DNA of 64,000 bases from Stentor roeselii (Eukaryota; Ciliophora; Heterotrichea; Heterotrichida; Stentoridae): contig RSEH01000178.1 of the NCBI GenBank assembly GCA_006503475.1, positions 1-64,000 on the forward strand, in the 5' to 3' direction. Under the pieces are notes generated by a model, which saw nothing but the letters and a program-made list of their open reading frames with translations, was not told the DNA's origin and searched no databases. The position numbers and the translations under genes were made by a program. Every line of letters starts with the position of its first letter. The stretch's first letter is position 1. This document shows positions 57,392-64,000 of the stretch, piece after piece.

Positions 57392-59452
57392 TCAAACCTC
57401 TCTCCTATCTCTAAAATAATCCTTAAGATCAGGTTGAAACTCTCCTTTATAATACCCCGATTTCGCAGCAGCAACAATCAAATTGATTCCAATATCTCCA
57501 ACAAGCATGACAGCACCCAGGACAGAAGCCACAACACTTGCAGTGCCAATACTCGCCCTAAGAGCAGTATTAGCGATTCCCCTTGCCACAACATATCTTC
57601 CAGCACTAAAAGCTCCAAGACCAATAGAGACTCCAGCTCCAAAAAGAAGTCCATTTCCCGCGTTCAAAATTTGTTGTTTAAACGCTGAATAATTTGCATA
57701 AATACTCAAATCTCCAGTAATCTGATACTGAAAAAGAATTTCCTTATCAATTGAGTTGATTAAATAGTCAAAAAAAGAGAAAAATTGGGTAAGCTTTTTT
57801 TTTTCAATCTTTCCATTCATCCGAATGAGAAGTCTTTCAACTAGTTTCTTATTTTTCACAGTGATTCCTCCGACATCTCCAACAGTCGACCGACAAAACT
57901 TTTGAAATTTCTCTAAAGACTTATTAAGACACTCATTCGGTTTTATTTTCAGTTTTGAATTCTGATATTTTGTGATGATTTTCATATACCTTTTCAGTAA
58001 AATCCCTTGAATCTCAAGTAAATCATTTTTTTCTGAAGAGTCTCCAGCGAATTTCCCTAAATCTTCAACTTTCATGAAAATTTGAAAGATATTCGGTAAT
58101 TTTATTAAATAATCTTCTAAACATTTTCTGATTTTTTCTGAAATGTCTGTTTTTTTGCACTTGAGAAGGTACTCATCAAGATCCCTGCAAAAACGGATGG
58201 AAATAAATTTTTCCATGATATTTTTTTTTGTTTTCATGCATTCATTGATGAGAAGTTTCATCCTAATGTCAACATTTGTGACTTTTACTTCAAATTCAGG
58301 TTTGATGTCAACTTTTCCAATTTCTGGGTTAAGATAAACTATCAGTTCTATGAACTTGTTGTTATGAGAAGCGTATTCAGTCCAATTTCCATTAACACAA
58401 ATACTTTCTAATCGGAAAAACCTGGTATTTTTTTTGAATTTTTTAAAAGGATCAGGGAAATCGATTTTTTCATTTGGTGGCTTGATTAGGATATGTAACG
58501 ATTTACCTTTGATCACTTTTTTGACATTTTTAGAAAATTTTACAAGTGGCTCTTGGCCTGTTACTTCGATTTGAACTGTTTTGGAATTTTCAGAAGGCAG
58601 GATGTAAATAAATGGAGCGTCAAAGGATAAAAAGTTTGAATTGATCTCTCGGTTTGAGTCAATGCACAAGATTAAGTCAGATGAAAACCTGTTGTCTCTC
58701 ACTTCTGAGGTAAATACTATGTTATTTGACCTTATCTGAGAATGTTTCAATTGATTTAGTATTAAATCTACTCTTTGAGTGATACTTGAAAAAAAAGTCT
58801 CGGTTTCTAAAAATTCATGATTTTTTAGTTTTTCTTGAAAATCAATTTTTTCCTGTTGTTGAAAAGAATAATTACTGTCGGTTGAATGAGGCTTGCTAAA
58901 AGACATAACTCTCATTTTAGATCTTTTTATAGCTTCTATGATGAAATTTTGTTGAGAAGTGAAAATCAAGTTTAAGTAATTGGAAATACTTGAAGTGAAA
59001 CCAGATGATGTCTTTGAAACAACAAAAATCATTCCTTTCACGTGATCTGGACTCAAGTTGAACATTTCAATGACTTCTGAGGTAAAATTTAAGAAGCAGC
59101 TTCCATTGCTCATGATAATAAAAGCTTCTTCCACTACCAGGATGATTCTCATAGTTTTCCTCCTTTGAAGCTCGTTTAGAAGTTCCAGGGTTGATATTAA
59201 AGTCTTTTCTTCTACTCTGTTTTCCTGTAGACTAGGGAAATCGCATAGGTTTTCGAAGTGTTGAGGACTGGATGTGGTGGAGATGGGATTTTCTGATATT
59301 TCGTTGTTTAGTGAAGAACTTATGAAGCTGGTTTCGTACCTTAGACCCCTTCTTATGATTTTTAGATCAAAGTCTGAGATAAAATGGCAGAATACTGATT
59401 TTCCTGATTTCGGTGGACCCATTACAAGGTTTAGAGGATTTTGTGATTCCAT
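57392..59452 (-). CDS. P-loop GTPase-like protein with Gly-rich hydrophobic C-terminus, copy 2
   Basis: 686 residues, homologous end to end to the protein at 51407-53479. Walker A is GPPKSGKS (12-19). The G3 motif reads DFPS instead of DLPG, so the invariant Gly is lost and hydrolysis or switching may be impaired. Shared landmarks: RFFRLESICVNGNWTEYASH, LLINECMKTKKNI, LPNIFQIFMK, LFQYQITGDLSIYANY, and the hydrophobic end GNGLLFGAGVSIGLGAFSAG with ASVLGAVMLVGDIGINLIVA. Conservation of the C-terminal segment between otherwise divergent copies argues that it is functionally important. Confidence 0.8.
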   Translation of the reverse strand: MESQNPLNLVMGPPKSGKSVFCHFISDFDLKIIRRGLRYETSFISSSLNNEISENPISTTSSPQHFENLCDFPSLQENRVEEKTLISTLELLNELQRRKTMRIILVVEEAFIIMSNGSCFLNFTSEVIEMFNLSPDHVKGMIFVVSKTSSGFTSSISNYLNLIFTSQQNFIIEAIKRSKMRVMSFSKPHSTDSNYSFQQQEKIDFQEKLKNHEFLETETFFSSITQRVDLILNQLKHSQIRSNNIVFTSEVRDNRFSSDLILCIDSNREINSNFLSFDAPFIYILPSENSKTVQIEVTGQEPLVKFSKNVKKVIKGKSLHILIKPPNEKIDFPDPFKKFKKNTRFFRLESICVNGNWTEYASHNNKFIELIVYLNPEIGKVDIKPEFEVKVTNVDIRMKLLINECMKTKKNIMEKFISIRFCRDLDEYLLKCKKTDISEKIRKCLEDYLIKLPNIFQIFMKVEDLGKFAGDSSEKNDLLEIQGILLKRYMKIITKYQNSKLKIKPNECLNKSLEKFQKFCRSTVGDVGGITVKNKKLVERLLIRMNGKIEKKKLTQFFSFFDYLINSIDKEILFQYQITGDLSIYANYSAFKQQILNAGNGLLFGAGVSIGLGAFSAGRYVVARGIANTALRASIGTASVVASVLGAVMLVGDIGINLIVAAAKSGYYKGEFQPDLKDYFRDRREV

Positions 59453-60522
59453 TTTTATTTTAATCGTAGAAGGTTTTGGATATTAGTTTAAATGGTTAAG
59501 TTAGATTATTCAGAAGGTTTGCAAGTCTAGCCTCTCCTTAAAAATCTAGACTTACCATGAACATCCATAAAAGTTATTCCAAATCTCAAAAATTAATACA
59601 TTTGGAAAAATACTATCCACACCATCAACCTCATCACCTATAAAATTAATGATAAAGTTTGTCTATAATTATAACTCACAATCAGTTTAAAATATTTCTG
59701 AGGATTGAAAATTATCATCAACAGCACTTTGAAATTGTAAATATTTTCAGTGATTATAAGATATTTACTTAAACATTTTGAAAAAAGAAGCCTTCCTGAT
59801 TTAGTTAGTTGAAAAAGTAGGTTATGATTGCTTGGTTATATATTAAATATCTTATAAGATGTTTTCTGTAGGACCATTAATATTTCCAAGAAACTGATTT
59901 AGTCATGAATTTAGTTTCAAAATTTTATATTACTGTTGAAGAGAGGAGAAAATTTAAAAAAATTTAATATTTTATCATAAAGAATTTTAGGTTTAATTGA
60001 TAAAGATTTTAATTCTTATATGTGATGATCACAGTAATCTAAAAAATGAGATTAGTGTTAATAATCTGAATTCAATAACTGATAACTAATGATAAATTAA
60101 CAAAAAATAATATCTGTAACAAATACCCCTGAATCTAATCATGCAAAAAATACAAAATTTTTATAAATATATTTCAATCTAAAAACTCAAATAACTAACT
60201 AAAATCTTAATAATCCATATCTTTTCCAAACCCCTCTTACCATCCCTACACTAACCTCAAATAAATCTAAGATGACAAATACCTAACTAAATTCCTAATA
60301 ATCAATATCATTTTTAAACCCTGATAAACATCTCCAACACTAACCTCAAATAAATCTAAGATGACAAATACCTAACTAAATTCCTAATAATCAATTTCAT
60401 ATTTAAACCCTGATAAACATCTCCATACTAAAACCATAAAATCAAACATATCAATCACTTCCCTCAACCCTGATCATTCTCATGATTCCCTTCACAATCC
60501 AAAATAATCCCCTATCTATATC
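59453..60522. other. AT-rich intergenic stretch with minisatellite
   Basis: About 1.1 kb without a gene; the 3' part is the 89-bp repeat at 60186-60435. Confidence 0.5.
60186..60435. repeat. 89-bp tandem repeat, nearly three copies
   Basis: Units begin CTCAAATAAATCTAAGATGA and include CTAACTAAATTCCTAATAAT and AAACCCTGATAAACATCTCC. Copies start at 60256 and 60345, preceded by a shorter, more diverged copy from 60186. Confidence 0.85.
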
Positions 60523-60987
60523 TTATACTTTAATATGATTCCTAAGTATTGGTAATAACTTTCCTCTAATACAAACACTTTTCTTCTGCTCAAATAATCT
60601 TCTTTTCTGTTCATACAAGTTTTTTTTAATATAACTCAAAGAACAAAAACTCTTTTGCCCAGTTTTCCTCGTTGAAATCTGATTCATATCAAGAACACTC
60701 TCAACATATCTCCTAAACTTAACAGGTGTGACCGAGTTTTTCACATTCGACAAGCTATTACAATGAATTTTTTTTTCAAAGCTGAGATGTTTTTCTCCAG
60801 GAAAGCCGTGAATCCAGAGCCTGTACTTCAAAGGCACGAACTTATTTTCTAGAAGAATTGGACTGGTTTTCTTTTCTTTTGGTCTTTCTGTGAGTGGAGA
60901 TGATTTTTTTTCTTGTTGCTTGAATTCGACTTGCTCAGGGATGCTTGAAGGAAGTTTCACTAGAAGGTACGTTTTTCTGACCTTCAT
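60523..60987 (-). CDS. Small basic protein, unidentified
   Basis: 154 residues, strongly basic (many Lys/Arg), with a compact middle (KYRLWIHGFPGEKHLSFEKK) and no known motif. It starts MKVRKTYLLVKLPSSIPEQV. Possibly nucleic-acid or cytoskeleton binding, but nothing supports this beyond charge. Confidence 0.5.
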   Translation of the reverse strand: MKVRKTYLLVKLPSSIPEQVEFKQQEKKSSPLTERPKEKKTSPILLENKFVPLKYRLWIHGFPGEKHLSFEKKIHCNSLSNVKNSVTPVKFRRYVESVLDMNQISTRKTGQKSFCSLSYIKKNLYEQKRRLFEQKKSVCIRGKLLPILRNHIKV

Positions 60988-61420
60988 ATAATGAGAGTAA
61001 TAATTAGAAAATCTTAAGTTTTTTTAGATTTTATGGATTTTATATTTGGTTTATTTGGGATTTTTGGAAGTAATTGGGATTTTTGGTTGAGGTATTGGAG
61101 AATTGGTTACATTTTGAAGAATTGGAAGAATTAGTAATGGTTTCAAGTTCTAGTAAAATTAAGATAGGTGTTAAAATAGGGATATAGGAAATTTTTTAAA
61201 TTATCTTGGGGGAAATTTAGTTATCATCTTTTAAGCCTTTGAAGAAATATCACATTATTTAATTCATTCATTATTATAAGTAAAACGACAGATATATAAA
61301 GAATTTAAAAATAATCAAGAATTCAAACATCTCTCCACATCTAAACATTTCAACTCCTGTAATCCTTGAAAAAACCATAGTAAATAATTATAATAAAATG
61401 CATCTTATCCTTGAAGCTCG
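60988..61420. other. Intergenic stretch, no gene seen
   Basis: AT-rich, with short repeats of GGATTTTTGG-like words near 61060-61080. No coding pattern. Confidence 0.4.
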
Positions 61421-63271
61421 TCAACAAATTCTCCTAGCTTTGAAAATTTTCATACCAGCCTTAGCCTGCATCAAAGCTTCAGTCAAATTATCTAAAACCT
61501 TAACCTTTTCATTCAAATCCAACCTGGTCCTATAAGCCCTAACCCTAATCTTCAGCAAGTCCCTTTTTGCAAGTTGAACTTTCCTCTGCACCTCTTTCAT
61601 CTTCTCAAAAATTTCATTAAAAGTTTTCCTTTTTTCCTCAACAATTTTAAAATCCGAGAAATCGAAACCTTTTCCCTGTTTATTCATCAAATCCTTAGTG
61701 AATCTTTTCAAAGACTTTAAATTTTCTTCTTTATTTTTCCTTCTTTTCGCTTCTAATTCGTTTTTTTTCGTTAAATACGACTGCAGAAGTTCCTTTTGTT
61801 TCTCTTGATACAAGACAGACAACTCACAAAGGTACCTCTCTTTCAAAAAAATCAAATTATCCATATCTTGAATTTTCGTTAAAAGACTTTCACAGGACTG
61901 GCTGAATTGAAAATTGACTGAACTGCTCAAATCATTGAAAACTTCGACATCTGCTCCAGAAACTGAAAAAACTAAAGCTTTTGCCATTAATAAAGAAAAA
62001 CTTTGCATTGATTTGTTGAATTCGTTTAAAAAAAATAAACGTGTTTTTAGGATCTCTTGATTTGAAGATAAGAAGACTAGACTATTCGCTCTGGAATCTC
62101 GGGTTGATAAAAGAGTTGAAGTCATCATTTCTAAAACTGACATTTTTTGCTTTAACTTCTCGATTTGCCCTGAATAACTCGGAATTTCAGCTTCATTACT
62201 CTCTTCAAATTCCTGACTCATTAAATAATCCAAATTTTTCCCTACTTTTTCATTCTCATCAGTTAAAATTTCACTTACCTGCTGAAAATTCCTGATTTTT
62301 TCTTGAATTTTTTCACAGTTTTCATTTAAAATTTCAATATTTTCTTGAATATTTTGAATTTTTTCTACGATTTGTTGATTTACTTTTTTTTTTTCTATGA
62401 TTTTCTGATGAAAGTACTTTTTTGAGATATCAATCAAGTCATTTACCTCAACTTTTCTAGTCAAGAACCATTTATGACCCTTAACCTGAGAAGCAGTGAG
62501 TCTTTTTAAAGGATCAATGACCAAGACCTGTGCAAGTAATTTTTTCATTCCGACATCAAAATCATGCGGAAATTTGAAATTTCCCTTCTGAATATGTGCC
62601 AAGACTCCATGACTTCCAGTTTTCCTAAAAGGACTATGCCCAGCAAGTAATTCAAAAGCCAAGACGCCGACAGCCCAGACGTCGACAGAAGTTCCAAAGT
62701 CAGCTTTTCCAAACATCTCAGGAGCGAGGTAGTCTAAAGTACTTCCGGAATCTTGTTCAAGACTACCACCGGGCCAGGAAGAATCAGCGAGTTTCACAAT
62801 TCCACTCGAGTCAATAAAAATACTTTCTGGGTGCACGTGTTTATATATCACGGGAGGGTGTAAGGAATGAAGGTGCTCCAGTACTTCAAGAACTTGAATC
62901 AAAATCGACTTACAAAAGGACTTCTCTGGCTTTGGTCCTTGTTGAAGTCTTTTTTGTAATGAAAGACCTTCCAGATGTTCCATCAAAAGATAGAAAAAAT
63001 CTTCATCTTCACTGAAAGATGAAAGTTGTTGAAGGTTTTTATGACGGATCTTGAACCACCTTGAAAGTTCTCGAATGAATTGGGACTCTACTCGTTTTAT
63101 CTTGTTTTTCAAGAGTTTTTTTAAGGTGAAAAGTGAAGAGTCTTCTGAAAAACGCACTTTCCACACCTCGCCGAACTGACTTTTGCTGAGCATTTGAAGG
63201 TACACTAGTGATGACAGGTCTTTAGAAGATGGAACTTCACTTGTTCGAGGAGTTTTGTGTTTCAGGTCCAT
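61421..63271 (-). CDS. Pseudokinase with long coiled-coil tail
   Basis: I start at ATG 63271 (MDLKHKTPRT), giving 616 residues; the frame is open to 63298 without ATG. Residues about 20-275 have an Aurora-like kinase fold: LSKSQFGEVWKVR (Gly loop degraded), FTLKKL (Lys kept), YLLMEHLEGLSL, LDYLAPEMFGKADF, VDVWAVGVLAFELLAGHSPF. The HRD motif reads HVH and DFG reads DSS, so catalytic Asp and the magnesium motif are lost or altered: a pseudokinase. The remaining about 340 residues are coiled coil. Perhaps a scaffold in cell-cycle or cytoskeletal complexes. Confidence 0.85.
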   Translation of the reverse strand: MDLKHKTPRTSEVPSSKDLSSLVYLQMLSKSQFGEVWKVRFSEDSSLFTLKKLLKNKIKRVESQFIRELSRWFKIRHKNLQQLSSFSEDEDFFYLLMEHLEGLSLQKRLQQGPKPEKSFCKSILIQVLEVLEHLHSLHPPVIYKHVHPESIFIDSSGIVKLADSSWPGGSLEQDSGSTLDYLAPEMFGKADFGTSVDVWAVGVLAFELLAGHSPFRKTGSHGVLAHIQKGNFKFPHDFDVGMKKLLAQVLVIDPLKRLTASQVKGHKWFLTRKVEVNDLIDISKKYFHQKIIEKKKVNQQIVEKIQNIQENIEILNENCEKIQEKIRNFQQVSEILTDENEKVGKNLDYLMSQEFEESNEAEIPSYSGQIEKLKQKMSVLEMMTSTLLSTRDSRANSLVFLSSNQEILKTRLFFLNEFNKSMQSFSLLMAKALVFSVSGADVEVFNDLSSSVNFQFSQSCESLLTKIQDMDNLIFLKERYLCELSVLYQEKQKELLQSYLTKKNELEAKRRKNKEENLKSLKRFTKDLMNKQGKGFDFSDFKIVEEKRKTFNEIFEKMKEVQRKVQLAKRDLLKIRVRAYRTRLDLNEKVKVLDNLTEALMQAKAGMKIFKARRIC

Positions 63272-63380
63272 TTTTAATACATCAAACAAGAAATCCAAAC
63301 TTTAATCATAAAACATTGAAAAATTACCAAAGCCTAAAAAATTTCTTCAAATTAAAATTTTCTTTTCAGACAATAATAAA

Positions 63381-64000
63381 ATGGCTTTCCAAGAAATGGT
63401 CGAAATCGACACGAAAGACCCTTCAGAAGAAGTGAAAAAGCACCAAAGTAACGACGTGACTTCTGGCAATTCCTTGATCTTAAAAACTGAATCAGGTCTA
63501 ACAGACAACATCGAGCAGTTCCTTCCAAACTACTCAAGAGAACTTCCATTTTCATTTCCGACCACAGAGATCTTCGACATTTTCTCATCCTCTGCAAGTA
63601 AAAAGCACTTTCAAGTGATTGAACGAAACAGTTCAATGGCGACAGCTGTTTACAAAGAACGTTATTCCTTCAAAAACATTCTTCTCTGCTGCCTGACGCC
63701 AGAGCAGCGACAAAAGACGATAATCAGCGCAGTTCGAATCCACATCAACATAAACGAATCCGCCTGTACAAGAGTAGTTCACGTGAAAGGAATCTACGGC
63801 TTTCCTCAAGTGATCCACCCTCTCATCAGCGACTTTCAAAAGCGCCTTGACAGTTGTTTAAAGACTAGTAAAGTTCAGAAAGACTCTTATGACAACTTGG
63901 CAAATGAAGAAGAAGAAGGTGTTGTGACTTGTAAACATGAAAGTTCTTCTTATTATCAATTTCATAAGATTTTGTCTTCTGAAAGTTATACACTTGGAAA
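63381..64000 (+). CDS. Unidentified protein, partial at window end
   Basis: Open from ATG 63381 (MAFQEMVEIDTKDPSEEV) to the window edge, 206 codons. The segment FPTTEIFDIFSSS, FQVIERNSSM, FKNILLCC, RIHININESAC and RVVHVKGIYGFPQVIH looks like a folded alpha/beta domain, perhaps lipid- or membrane-binding, but no family is assigned. It is divergent from the pseudokinase gene, with 109 nt between the starts. Confidence 0.65.
   Translation, partial: MAFQEMVEIDTKDPSEEVKKHQSNDVTSGNSLILKTESGLTDNIEQFLPNYSRELPFSFPTTEIFDIFSSSASKKHFQVIERNSSMATAVYKERYSFKNILLCCLTPEQRQKTIISAVRIHININESACTRVVHVKGIYGFPQVIHPLISDFQKRLDSCLKTSKVQKDSYDNLANEEEEGVVTCKHESSSYYQFHKILSSESYTLG

Noticed and set aside
1-64000. Non-standard genetic code (for example TGA as Trp, as in Blepharisma, or TAA/TAG as Gln)
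   Set aside because: TAA, TAG and TGA all terminate conserved proteins at the expected ends, and conserved Trp and Gln use standard codons.

Overview
This window looks like macronuclear DNA of a heterotrich ciliate close to Stentor. It is AT-rich and densely packed. TAA, TAG and TGA all end conserved reading frames, which indicates the standard code. Eight inferred introns are only 14 or 15 nt long, with GT at one end and AG at the other. Nine start codons sit in the string TATAAATG. The organism assignment is an inference from these traits; no rRNA or tRNA gene was seen.

Positions 1-38,100 are compact housekeeping and regulatory territory. They hold a secreted LamG-like fragment, a FAM221-like Cys/His protein, a membrane-tethered bZIP, a cyclic-nucleotide-binding protein, an ankyrin-AGC kinase, coiled-coil proteins, a phosphoglycerate-mutase-like pseudoenzyme, an F-BAR/TBC RabGAP, a TFxPxI-repeat protein, an IQ protein, a DUF1349 protein, a PP2A B56 gene, an inducible HSP70 with heat-shock elements, ornithine decarboxylase antizyme needing a +1 frameshift, an ankyrin-DHHC palmitoyltransferase, an MT-A70-like protein without its catalytic motif, a TPR protein, a TMEM164 homologue, an RBR E3 ligase, a twin-CX9C protein, casein kinase 1, a degenerate small-GTPase-like protein and a GH47-like mannosidase.

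Positions 38,200-60,500 differ. Intergenic stretches are 0.6-1.8 kb and very AT-rich, and genes recur in divergent copies: two further PP2A B56 genes, a second HSP70, two SABATH-type methyltransferases, two copies of an unusual P-loop protein with a Gly-rich hydrophobic C-terminus, and a TMUB-like gene with a decayed copy 14 kb away. Several intergenic stretches still read as eroded coding sequence. I interpret this as a birth-and-death duplication cluster.

Positions 60,500-64,000 return to compact spacing, with a small basic protein, a coiled-coil pseudokinase and an unidentified gene running off the end.

The strongest observations are the antizyme frameshift at TTT-TGA, the two 14-nt introns in the DHHC gene (one confirmed by exact 33-residue ankyrin spacing), the TMUB/SABATH/P-loop duplication cluster, and an unusual number of apparent pseudoenzymes.
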